This document shows, one piece after another, positions 1 through 8,149 of a DNA stretch of 30,346 nt; positions within the stretch are counted from its first letter, which is position 1, and every line of letters starts with the position of its first letter. The stretch comes from CAZNEZ01 sp964572475 (GTDB lineage Bacteria > Bacillota > Clostridia > Lachnospirales > Lachnospiraceae). The stretch is from contig CAZNEZ010000025.1 in assembly GCA_964572475.1 (NCBI GenBank), positions 1 through 30,346 of the forward strand, written 5' to 3'. The notes below the pieces were generated by a model that was given only the letters and a program-made list of their open reading frames with translations, searched no databases and was not told where the DNA came from. The translations under genes were made by a program, and so were the position numbers.

Positions 1-792
1 CTTATCAGAAACTCCTTTTTTTATTAAAGTCACTATATTCTCTATACTTCTTTCTTTTAAAAGCTTTTCTATTACTTGATTCTGTTCTGGAATAGGTTCA
101 AATGTATATATTTTTCTAATGTTTTCATTATACTTATCTAGCAATTCTTTTACTGTATCCCCTATAAATCCTCCACAATCCATAAATACTTCATCTTTTA
201 TACTAATAATATCCGATGGGAAATATTGATTTGGCTCATAGATTTTTTCAATATACTTGTCATTATTAGATAATACAAATCTAAATATATTTTCCATTGT
301 TTCTCTTGACTTCTCATCTGCTACTGTATTATATAACCACATTAATTCTTCATTATGCTCTTCGACCATACTTTTATATTTTTCTGAATCAGTAAGATAA
401 TATGAGGCATAATTACAATACAAGTCATCTCCATCAATAATATAATCTTCTTTAATACCATGCTCTTTTAATTCCTCTATAATCTCATTATGGCAGAATC
501 TTGAACATACTATAACTACAAGCTCTTTACTCCTAAGTCTTTCATATGCATCTGCAAAAGAGACTATCTTTTTATCAGTATCATAACTTTCACCAATTTT
601 GCCATTATCACATACAGCCACCACGTTAACTTTATCTGTTGGCAAACATATTTTGTAAAGTCCCTGACCAATATTACCAAATCCATATATAATAACAGGT
701 AATGACATCATTTTCTTTCTGCGCTCCGCTCTAATTATCCTTGCTTTACTTATCTCCATTTTTTCTGTTAACATATCTTTAAACATATTCAT
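1..792 (-). CDS. FkbM family methyltransferase with N-terminal Rossmann-like domain (partial, 3' end beyond window)
   Basis: I translated 264 codons open to the left edge. The start is the ATG at 792, with GGAG 8 nt upstream. Residues 33-42 (VIIYGFGNIG) open a Rossmann-like module running to about residue 120. Residues 203-212 (FMDCGGFIGD) and 231-233 (FEP) match the SAM-binding motifs I and II of FkbM methyltransferases, which O-methylate sugars or other small acceptors. The C-terminal part of the methyltransferase fold lies outside the window. It is the last visible gene of the minus-strand glycan operon, 31 nt after the radical SAM gene. I infer that it methylates a sugar in the same glycan. 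The same type of Rossmann module appears at the C-terminus of the GT2 protein at 2379-3716. Family assignment is good; the substrate is unknown. Confidence 0.85.
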   Translation of the reverse strand, partial: MNMFKDMLTEKMEISKARIIRAERRKKMMSLPVIIYGFGNIGQGLYKICLPTDKVNVVAVCDNGKIGESYDTDKKIVSFADAYERLRSKELVVIVCSRFCHNEIIEELKEHGIKEDYIIDGDDLYCNYASYYLTDSEKYKSMVEEHNEELMWLYNTVADEKSRETMENIFRFVLSNNDKYIEKIYEPNQYFPSDIISIKDEVFMDCGGFIGDTVKELLDKYNENIRKIYTFEPIPEQNQVIEKLLKERSIENIVTLIKKGVSDK

Positions 793-823
793 ATTCTTTC
801 TCCATTCTGAAAGTAGTCTTAAA

Positions 824-2350
824 CTAAGCTTTCTCGTAATCACTTTTAATTTTAGCCATACACTTCTCAAGTTTCTCTTTTTGTACCTCAGTAATTATAT
901 TAGATTCTATAATTTCACTTACAATACTGTTCCATTTCTGAATATCTGGATTAATGTCTTTATCATAATCATCTTTGATTGTGACATACTTATCTTTTGG
1001 CCATATGTTGATAATTTCACTCATATTTTTACTGTATGCTACTGTATCAAATCCAGCCGTTTTAATTGCCTTGGCATTAGCATTAATCAGATAAGAATCT
1101 CCCCTTTCAGAAATCTTATATATAACTCCAGGATTAATGGTGTACTTTCTCAGGCTCTCCACTCTTAATGTATCTCTGTCATCATTTGCTATATATATCC
1201 AGTCGTGATTAGATTCCATAATAATCTTGTTTACTTTATTGCCATAAGTTCCAGTAATCTCTACAAACTTTATATTTTTACTATCAGGATATTTCTTCTG
1301 TAATTCTGATACATTATCTGACACATATATTATCTTATTAAATACTTCTGCATATTTATTGACATATATATCTAGCAAGTCCTCATTTTCAATAATTCCT
1401 GCATCTATAGTTAATGGATACACAGATTTATTATCTTTATTGATTCTTTCTTCAAAATTGGTTAGATATCTGTTAATTGTATCAGGCATAGGTTCAAGTT
1501 CGTTCGGCTTCTGGGGATTCATTAGCATATATTTACCTCTTGAAATCTTAGGACTATTGACTTTTTGCAGCTTTTCATATAATCGAGGAGAAATATCATC
1601 AATCTCCTCACTTGACAGTCTTCCACTATGCATAACGGCACCGCCACATATTTCGCACCACTTTAGCTGTTCGCCAAATTCATCTGGTGTTCTCTTCCAC
1701 CAATCCTTTTCGACCTTCCAGCCTCCTGGTCCATCAAACAGCATATCAAGCGCTGCTGCTACTTCACAGAAGAAAGCACCTTTAGGAGTAATACTTGCGC
1801 TCCACTCATTTTGTATCCAGCATTTATCCCTAAGTGGTATCCACTCATCATCTGTAATTCCAAGTTCTTTTCTACTCACCAGTAATGGCTGATGTAAGGA
1901 TGGATTGGCATGATCATTAATATTTTGAAACGAAAATGTATCCTGAATCACTTCAAAGTATCTATTATACTGTCTTGATACAGATGTCCACAGTCCTGGA
2001 CCTTTTCTATCATTTAGGCTCTCATCAAGAAGATAATTCTTGTCATGAACATATGTTGCAAAGTCTCTTACAGGCTCCCTCGTTGACTTAATATCATATT
2101 TTGACGGATATTTTTCGCCTATGTACTCAGCAAATCTTTCAAATTCAGGATGTATAGTTGGTTCTCCTCCCATAACTCCTATGCATCTGTCAAATCCCTC
2201 TAAGGAATCGATTGCTCTTTTAAACATCTCAAAATCCATAAAAAATGGTTTCTTATGATGTCCGCAAAACCTTGTACAGTTAGAGCATTCATGCACGCAG
2301 GCATTTGTTATGTCTATCTGTATTATTCTCATGTCCTTTGGTGATTTCAT
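824..2350 (-). CDS. Radical SAM protein fused to a C-terminal GT-A-like domain
   Basis: 508 aa from the ATG at 2350, which has GGAG 10 nt upstream; a TTG 24 nt earlier is in frame but has no ribosome site. C18, C22 and C25 form the radical SAM CX3CX2C cluster motif, followed by a C29-GHH segment and a GGEP motif at 61-64. C177, C195, C232 and C235 look like ligands for an auxiliary iron-sulfur centre (SPASM/twitch-like). From about residue 300 a second region resembles a GT-A glycosyltransferase fold, with an 'IANDDRD' acidic stretch and a later 'LINANAKAIKTAGFD' segment like the acceptor-side region of GT2 enzymes. Similar radical SAM N-termini occur in surface-glycan clusters, but I know of no assigned reaction. 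Possibly it modifies a sugar or sugar nucleotide and transfers it. The C-terminal domain call is tentative. Confidence 0.8.
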   Translation of the reverse strand: MKSPKDMRIIQIDITNACVHECSNCTRFCGHHKKPFFMDFEMFKRAIDSLEGFDRCIGVMGGEPTIHPEFERFAEYIGEKYPSKYDIKSTREPVRDFATYVHDKNYLLDESLNDRKGPGLWTSVSRQYNRYFEVIQDTFSFQNINDHANPSLHQPLLVSRKELGITDDEWIPLRDKCWIQNEWSASITPKGAFFCEVAAALDMLFDGPGGWKVEKDWWKRTPDEFGEQLKWCEICGGAVMHSGRLSSEEIDDISPRLYEKLQKVNSPKISRGKYMLMNPQKPNELEPMPDTINRYLTNFEERINKDNKSVYPLTIDAGIIENEDLLDIYVNKYAEVFNKIIYVSDNVSELQKKYPDSKNIKFVEITGTYGNKVNKIIMESNHDWIYIANDDRDTLRVESLRKYTINPGVIYKISERGDSYLINANAKAIKTAGFDTVAYSKNMSEIINIWPKDKYVTIKDDYDKDINPDIQKWNSIVSEIIESNIITEVQKEKLEKCMAKIKSDYEKA

Positions 2351-2378
2351 AAAGTTATTTCTCCATTTCTGCAAATAC

Positions 2379-3716
2379 TTATTCGCGTATTAAAATATTA
2401 TTATCACTAATATTCATCTCTTTAAGTTGGTCATATATTGACCTTCTAACCTTTTTGTATGCTGATGCAATAATAACAAATGAATTACTATCTATTTCTT
2501 GTTCTATATTCTTAGGCAGGCAACACATCTTACCATCAAACATCACCTTATCTTTAAGTGGGTCATTATCTATAAATCCAGTAACTTCATAGCCCAGCTC
2601 TTTTATAAGCTCACTAGTACTTTCAGCTACTGTTCCTGTAGGAAATATGTATATTTTCTTGCCAGATATATCCCTCTTTCTTTCCACAAATTGTGCATAT
2701 AATAATTGCTGATAAATCAGTAATCCCTTAATTGTACCAGCTTTTCTAATAAGCGTGTATAAATCTTTATACTCCTGATTTCCACACCTTCTAAAAGTAT
2801 CAATATACTTTTTATTACTATCTATTATGTCTGCCATCTGAACTATATCATTCCTATTAAGGCAATTAAAAGATAATTTGAACAACTGAAACTTAATTTC
2901 ACACTGTTCTATCACATACAGTTTTAATCCTCTTTTTCTGACTATATCATATTTCATTAGAACATAGGAAAACTTTGCTGCCGCTTTAAAGTAATCAACC
3001 ACTATTTCTCTGCTGCACAGCGCACCTGTAAGACTGCTGTTTCTTCTCCTATATAGGTAAAAAGGCTCTTTCATATAGTATATTGAATCAGCATTCAAAA
3101 ACATCTTAAGAACATTAAATGTATCCATAAATCTGCTTGCTAACGCAGTATCCTTATTGTTATCTTCATCAAGCTTTTTTTCCTTAATTCTTTTCATCCT
3201 ATTATGTTTAGTAATATATCTCCATTGCACGGTATGAAAGTTCGGAATAGTTGAAATATACTCTATTGCCTTTTTGTATGGCACATTATTAATCTTATCT
3301 GCATTAAACTCTGCATCATAAAAATTCGTCATTCCCTCTTCTATTATGCATTCAAATGTTCCCATTATAATATCTGCATTACTCTTTTTAATTGCCTTAG
3401 AGATATTAGCTAATGCATGTTCCTTTAGACAGTCATCTGCATCAACAGACAGGTGATAGACTCCTGTCATTTTACGTGCACATTCATAATAAGCTCTTCC
3501 TGGCACTGTGGGCCTGTCCATCTTATAATATGATATCTTATCATTAAATCTTTTGGCATATTCCTCACATATTTCTATGCTCTTATCCGTTGATCCATTA
3601 TCAATCAGTATGATTTCATACTCATTAAAATCCTGAGATAATACGCTATCTAAACATTCTTCTATATACTTTTCCATATTATATACTGCTATACATACAC
3701 TAATTAATGGTTTCAT
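2379..3716 (-). CDS. GT2 family glycosyltransferase with C-terminal Rossmann-like domain
   Basis: 445 aa. The N-terminus (ISVCIAVYNMEKYIEECLDSVL) and 'LIDNGSTD' are classic GT-A family 2, with a DAD metal motif at 92-94 ('SVDADD'). The middle is helical. From about residue 353 the protein has a separate module starting 'KKIYIFPTGTVAESTSELI', followed by 'GYEVTGFIDNDPLKDK' and 'FVIIASAYK', which resembles the Rossmann-like domains joined to FkbM methyltransferases and PglD-like proteins. The start at 3716 has AGAGG 6 nt upstream and lies inside the previous gene, with a 17-nt overlap, so translation is probably coupled. It probably transfers a sugar from a nucleotide donor in the cytoplasm. 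Donor and acceptor cannot be read from sequence. Confidence 0.88.
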   Translation of the reverse strand: MKPLISVCIAVYNMEKYIEECLDSVLSQDFNEYEIILIDNGSTDKSIEICEEYAKRFNDKISYYKMDRPTVPGRAYYECARKMTGVYHLSVDADDCLKEHALANISKAIKKSNADIIMGTFECIIEEGMTNFYDAEFNADKINNVPYKKAIEYISTIPNFHTVQWRYITKHNRMKRIKEKKLDEDNNKDTALASRFMDTFNVLKMFLNADSIYYMKEPFYLYRRRNSSLTGALCSREIVVDYFKAAAKFSYVLMKYDIVRKRGLKLYVIEQCEIKFQLFKLSFNCLNRNDIVQMADIIDSNKKYIDTFRRCGNQEYKDLYTLIRKAGTIKGLLIYQQLLYAQFVERKRDISGKKIYIFPTGTVAESTSELIKELGYEVTGFIDNDPLKDKVMFDGKMCCLPKNIEQEIDSNSFVIIASAYKKVRRSIYDQLKEMNISDNNILIRE

Positions 3717-4989
3717 TCAATTCCTCTTTCCATTCATTTAATAATTCAATAATATTTTCGTCTTCACCACAATACTTACCTGCAAGCTTTAAAAGAGCTA
3801 TCTTAATATTATTGTTCTTTAATTCATCTGACAAAATTATCTTATAGCACAGTATCTCTGGATTAACTGGGAATTTATTAAACAAATCATTTGATATATA
3901 GTCCGCCTGTTTGTAATCATGTCTGTCAAATAAGTCAAGCATTTTTTCAAATTTATTCTCATCTTCCGAATTCACTTCATATGTTAGTAAATCTTTATCT
4001 TTAATATCAAGATGCATCAATGTTTCAATAATACATAATGCAAATTCAAAATTCTTTTGCATTATCACTTTAAATGTTAGAGCATTCATTATATTTCGCA
4101 CAAATTCAGCTTTATGGCGATTTAACATAGTGTCTGTTCTTTTTATAAACTCAAGTAAATCCTGTATATGATACCAATAAACATTACATAAAAAAGTTAC
4201 CGTTTGATTAGTCAGACTATTCAGGTTAGAAGCCGCCTCCGAGCCTGCTTCAAAGAGAATTTCACCCTCTTCAATTCTTGATTTATCAATATCACCTCTA
4301 TATACTGAATTGCTCCTTACAAGATAGTCATACATTGGCTTATCTATACAACTAATGCTCATTGATATCTTAGTGAGTTTTAGTAAAGTATATGTATCAC
4401 TTCCACTCATTAAATTCCGAGGTCTGTTATTCATTATATCCCAAAATGGAATCCAAAGTTTATTGGCATAAAGCTTTCCCCACAAAACTCTCATACTTCC
4501 ATAGAAATCTTCAAAGCTTCCTTCTATAAATTCCTGATTACTAACTTCGTATTTCCATAGTCTTGAACTTACTATACTTTCATTCTTTTCTTCAATAATA
4601 TTATGGCCTGTGCATACAATATCAGATTTTGATTGGGTAGCCAAATCATATGTTCTTTCAAGGAAATCGGGTGCATATGCATCATCAGAATCTAAAAATG
4701 CAAAATATTCGCACCCCAGTGTAACCATAAAATAATTATGCAGGTCAGCTCTTATCCTAGCTTCTTCTTCTGTAAATTGATTGTTTACTTCATTTCTGTA
4801 ATAGCATATCCTATCATCTATTGTTGCATATTCCTTTAATATATCAGTAGTACAATCTGTACAGCCATTATCCCTAATCAGCAGAACCCAGTTTTTTTCT
4901 GTCTGGTTAACTATACTCTCAATTGCTTTTCTAATAAGCTTTTCCTGTGTATTGTACACTCTTAGTATAAATGCAGCTTTTGGTATCAT
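3700..4989 (-). CDS. GT2 family glycosyltransferase with helical C-terminus
   Basis: 429 aa from the ATG at 4989, which has GAGG 5 nt upstream and lies 1 nt past the stop of the rfbF gene. An in-frame ATG at 5037 would add 16 residues inside the upstream gene and is unlikely. Residues 5-50 ('AAFILRVYNTQEKLI...LLIRDNGCTD') and the DSD at 100-102 ('FLDSDDAY') mark a GT-A family 2 enzyme. The last 150 residues are helix-rich and TPR-like ('DRHDYKQADYISNDLFNKF'), possibly a protein-protein or acceptor-binding region. The gene is sandwiched between rfbF and the next GT2 with overlap at both ends of the chain, so it belongs to the same transcript. It most likely adds a sugar to the locus glycan; specificity unknown. 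Confidence 0.87.
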   Translation of the reverse strand: MIPKAAFILRVYNTQEKLIRKAIESIVNQTEKNWVLLIRDNGCTDCTTDILKEYATIDDRICYYRNEVNNQFTEEEARIRADLHNYFMVTLGCEYFAFLDSDDAYAPDFLERTYDLATQSKSDIVCTGHNIIEEKNESIVSSRLWKYEVSNQEFIEGSFEDFYGSMRVLWGKLYANKLWIPFWDIMNNRPRNLMSGSDTYTLLKLTKISMSISCIDKPMYDYLVRSNSVYRGDIDKSRIEEGEILFEAGSEAASNLNSLTNQTVTFLCNVYWYHIQDLLEFIKRTDTMLNRHKAEFVRNIMNALTFKVIMQKNFEFALCIIETLMHLDIKDKDLLTYEVNSEDENKFEKMLDLFDRHDYKQADYISNDLFNKFPVNPEILCYKIILSDELKNNNIKIALLKLAGKYCGEDENIIELLNEWKEELNETIN

Positions 4990-4990
4990 A

Positions 4991-5764
4991 CTAACCTCGT
5001 TTCCATGGTGCTTTCCCACTATTCCATAGTTTTTCAAGATAACTTCTATCCTTTATATTATCCATTGGAGACCAGAATCCATTATGTTCATACGCCACCA
5101 TCTGGCTATCTGCAACAAGTCTGTCAAATGGTCCTGCCTCAAGCATTTCACTTCCATCTCCTAAATAATCAAATACTTTTCTGTCGCACACCATAAATCC
5201 GGCATTAACAGAGGATTGGTCATCCCTTGCTTTTTCTTTGAATCCCTCTATAACGTGTGTGTTCTCATCTATCTTAACAGCACCAAATCTACCTTCTGGT
5301 TTAGTCACAGTTATAGTCATATGTTTTCCGGATTTTCTATGAAAATCTAACAACTTATCAAGATTAATATCTGAAAGTCCATCTCCATAAGTAAGCATAA
5401 ATTCATTATCATTTATATACTTTTTAATTCCTAGAATACGACCTGCTGTAAGTGTTCTAAGTCCTGTATTTGCCATAGTTATATTCCATGGTTCAATCTC
5501 ATTGTCTAAATATGTGACATTCCCAGTTTGCATATCAAATGTAACATTTGAATACTTCATATAATAATCTGCAAAATACTGCTTAATCATATGTCCCTTG
5601 TAGCCACAGCAGATTACAAAATCATTATATCCATATGATGAATAGTATTTCATAATATGCCATAATATTGGTTTTTCACCTATCTCTACCATTGGTTTGG
5701 GTTTAAACTGTGATTCCTCTCCTATTCTTGTTCCCATTCCACCTGCAAGAATTACTACTTTCAT
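4991..5764 (-). CDS. rfbF: Glucose-1-phosphate cytidylyltransferase
   Basis: 257 aa, the usual length of RfbF (EC 2.7.7.33), which makes CDP-glucose from CTP and glucose-1-phosphate. The nucleotide-binding loop is intact: LAGGMGTR at 6-13, followed by KPKPM and 'GEKPILWHIMKYY'. The metal-site segment 'YGDGLSDIN' and 'NAGFMV' are present, and the C-terminus has the typical 'FWSPMDNIKDRSYLEKLW'. An AGGTGA ribosome site lies 7 nt before the ATG and overlaps the stop of the preceding paralogue 10 nt away. CDP-glucose normally feeds CDP-3,6-dideoxyhexoses through CDP-glucose 4,6-dehydratase (RfbG), but no RfbG is recognisable in this window. That gene may lie beyond the left edge or elsewhere, or CDP-glucose may be used directly. 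Assignment is strong. Confidence 0.93.
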   Translation of the reverse strand: MKVVILAGGMGTRIGEESQFKPKPMVEIGEKPILWHIMKYYSSYGYNDFVICCGYKGHMIKQYFADYYMKYSNVTFDMQTGNVTYLDNEIEPWNITMANTGLRTLTAGRILGIKKYINDNEFMLTYGDGLSDINLDKLLDFHRKSGKHMTITVTKPEGRFGAVKIDENTHVIEGFKEKARDDQSSVNAGFMVCDRKVFDYLGDGSEMLEAGPFDRLVADSQMVAYEHNGFWSPMDNIKDRSYLEKLWNSGKAPWKRG

Positions 5765-5774
5765 ATGTAATCAC

Positions 5775-6551
5775 CTACTCCCATATCTTCCATGGAACTT
5801 CTCTACTATCCCATATGTTTTGCAGAAAAAGCTTATCTCTCATGGTTTCAACTGGAACCCAGAATCCATTATGCCTATATGTATTAACTTTACCATCTTT
5901 AGACATCTTTTTAATTGTCTCTATTTCAAGTCTGTCATTAATCTTATCAATATAATTAAATACATTGGAGTTAGCAATCATAGTACATCCATTAACCCAT
6001 GCACTATTTTTAATATAATTATCGTCATTTTCACAAAGTAAATCTCCATCATCGCTTATGGGCATAATAGTATTGCGTCCTGTAGGTCTTGCGAGCATTA
6101 CCGTCAAATCTTTGTTTGAATCCTTGTGTGTATCGATTAGCTTATTAATATCTAAATCTGTTATACAATCTCCATATGTTACTATAAAATCATCATCGCT
6201 GACATATTCCTTAATCTTTAGAATACGCTGTGCTGTTGTTGTTTCAAGTCCTGTGTCCACTACTGTAACCTTCCATGGTTCTGTAATGTTATTGTGTATA
6301 ATAACATCATTGCTTTTAAGATTAACTGTTATATCCGAGCCATAGATATAGTAGTCTAAAAAGTACTGTTTTACCAAATCTGCTCTATATCCTGTACATA
6401 TAATAAAGTCATTATATCCGTAATAGGAATATAGCTTCATTATATGCCATAGCAGAGGTCTTTCACCTATCTGTACCATAGGCTTTGGCACCCTGTCATT
6501 CTCGTCATTAATTGTACTTGGTAATCCTCCAGCAAGTATTACTATCTTCAT
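5775..6551 (-). CDS. RfbF-like nucleotidyltransferase paralogue with altered nucleotide-binding loop
   Basis: 258 aa and clearly homologous along its whole length to the RfbF encoded 10 nt downstream ('PKPMVQIGERPLLWHIMKLYSYYGYNDFIICTGY', 'YGDCITDLD', 'GFWVPVETMRDK', 'VPWKIW'). The hallmark LAGGxGTR loop reads LAGGLPST instead, so the glycine, threonine and arginine that contact the nucleotide triphosphate are replaced. 'NAGFMV' is changed to 'NGCTMI'. A GGAGG site lies 7 nt before the ATG. It may be a cytidylyltransferase with another sugar-phosphate or nucleotide preference, or a regulatory or inactive partner of RfbF. I believe similar LPST-type paralogues occur in other clostridial glycan clusters, from memory only. 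Fold certain; activity uncertain. Confidence 0.8.
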   Translation of the reverse strand: MKIVILAGGLPSTINDENDRVPKPMVQIGERPLLWHIMKLYSYYGYNDFIICTGYRADLVKQYFLDYYIYGSDITVNLKSNDVIIHNNITEPWKVTVVDTGLETTTAQRILKIKEYVSDDDFIVTYGDCITDLDINKLIDTHKDSNKDLTVMLARPTGRNTIMPISDDGDLLCENDDNYIKNSAWVNGCTMIANSNVFNYIDKINDRLEIETIKKMSKDGKVNTYRHNGFWVPVETMRDKLFLQNIWDSREVPWKIWE

Positions 6552-6576
6552 AAATTTTCCTCCGTGAAATATTATT

Positions 6577-8142
6577 CTACTTGTATGTTCCTAGATTAAA
6601 TATGAACTGATTCTTATATCGTCCATTATTCATAACTCTCGCTATTCCAACTCCTGCGCACTCACCTGAGGCTACAAGAGATTCACACCTGGAAAGCAGA
6701 TACATTGAAGAAATGTATTCTGCTCCTCTAAGGAAGCCATCATTTTCTCTTTCTATCTTAGCTTCTCCCAAACGAACATCATTAAAGTTTCTAAATCTAT
6801 ACTGATTGTTATATATAAGCTTCTCTCCAAAATGTTCTTTTAATATATCTAGTATATCACCATCTTCTGTTGAGAGATATACTTTTGAGTAATTTTTCCA
6901 CATTTTTATACATTCTTCGATTTTTTCTATCATCATCTTGGCATCGGCCTGTATAGGGTGTCCTGATGGCTTTTGTTTTACATAATCTGTTCCTCTGATT
7001 AAAACGCCTAATGTATCCTCGTCTACAGGAACGCTCTTTAATTCATCACTAAGATATTCAAGTATCCTATTGCTAAAATGTTCTGATATAATATATTTAT
7101 CTTCATTGCATTTTATTGAATCTTTCATAATCTCCTGACATACGCTTTGTGACCAGTACTTATTGGATATGGTAACATTTTTACTCTGATATGCTTCACT
7201 AACCTCTATTTTATCTGGCTGTTCAAAGAACTTTGTCCATAGATTTTCTGGAACTGCTGTATTGTACCTGTCTCTATAATGCGAAGTATCATCCCAACTT
7301 AAATCAAATACTGGAATATAGCCTTTACTTTTTGCATACTGTGCATGAATATTCATAATTCCAAAGAATCCAAACAGTCCTATATATGGATCAATAAAAT
7401 ACTTAAGCACAAAAATCTTCTTATCAGGATTAAGGCTTCCAAAACACTTATTGTCTGTAAAGAAAAATAGCATTTGAATGAGCTCCACTCCAAAAAACAG
7501 CCTGTCATTAAGACGCATTCGGCTTTTAATCTCATCCATCCACTCAGGTATTCCCTGAATAACATATATTCCCCGCTTATTATCTATAATTGACTCATCT
7601 ATTTTACTTATATTATCTGTAACAACGGCTTCGGTTTTTTCTATCCACTCTGGTAGTATTCTCCAGTCCTCTCCTATCATTATCTGCTTAATCTTAGGAT
7701 AGTATCTTTGACAAACCTTACTAATTGTATAATTATACTCATCCATTCCATTTAAAATTATAAAATCCGTATCTCTTAAAATATCTATGTCTATATTCTT
7801 AGCTTCAACATCATATTCTACGCTTATCAAATCCTTTGATTTTTCTAAAAATGTAAGTGGCTCTCCGTCAGCCGATACTATAAGACATATAGCATTATCT
7901 CTTCCTATACTGGCATTTTTTGCTTCCTCATACACATTCTCAGATGCATTGATAAGAATTGGTTTATAATTTTTATCATATAGAAATTCCTTGTAGCTGA
8001 TTATATCAGTTATAATACCTTTATTCTTAATAATGATAACATCTTCTTTATGATTATCTAAGAAAAAATCCATTATGTCTATTCTGGATGGTACTTCACA
8101 GTCTTCTAATATATAAGCTTCATAATTTCTATTAATAAACAT
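6577..8142 (-). CDS. Fucosyltransferase-like (GT11/GT23-type GT-B) glycosyltransferase with N-terminal extension
   Basis: 521 aa. Residues 378-388 (LGVLIRGTDYV), followed by 'SGHPIQAD' and 'VYLSTEDGDILDILKEHF', match the donor-binding signature of the GT11/GT23/O-fucosyltransferase superfamily (hRGTDY then TED). The C-terminus 'LSRCESLVASGECAGVGIARVMN' fits the same fold. The first 130 residues are extra, with a CBS-like strand pattern ('VIIIKNKGIITDIISYKEFL'), and residues 125-200 look like another alpha/beta segment. The start at 8142 lies 7 nt after the UDP-glucose dehydrogenase stop and has only a weak ribosome site, suggesting coupled translation. These enzymes use GDP-fucose, but no GDP-fucose synthesis genes are here, so the donor is open. 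It is probably a glycan-building enzyme. Confidence 0.78.
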   Translation of the reverse strand: MFINRNYEAYILEDCEVPSRIDIMDFFLDNHKEDVIIIKNKGIITDIISYKEFLYDKNYKPILINASENVYEEAKNASIGRDNAICLIVSADGEPLTFLEKSKDLISVEYDVEAKNIDIDILRDTDFIILNGMDEYNYTISKVCQRYYPKIKQIMIGEDWRILPEWIEKTEAVVTDNISKIDESIIDNKRGIYVIQGIPEWMDEIKSRMRLNDRLFFGVELIQMLFFFTDNKCFGSLNPDKKIFVLKYFIDPYIGLFGFFGIMNIHAQYAKSKGYIPVFDLSWDDTSHYRDRYNTAVPENLWTKFFEQPDKIEVSEAYQSKNVTISNKYWSQSVCQEIMKDSIKCNEDKYIISEHFSNRILEYLSDELKSVPVDEDTLGVLIRGTDYVKQKPSGHPIQADAKMMIEKIEECIKMWKNYSKVYLSTEDGDILDILKEHFGEKLIYNNQYRFRNFNDVRLGEAKIERENDGFLRGAEYISSMYLLSRCESLVASGECAGVGIARVMNNGRYKNQFIFNLGTYK

Positions 8143-8149
8143 AGTTTTT

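Noticed and set aside
1359..1892. Plus-strand 177-codon frame opposite the radical SAM gene
   Set aside because: Antisense of the cysteine-rich conserved region; serine-rich shadow translation without start signals.
4990..5037. Extended N-terminus of the GT2 gene from the ATG at 5037
   Set aside because: It would overlap rfbF by 47 nt and add residues unlike GT2; the ATG at 4989 has a GAGG site.
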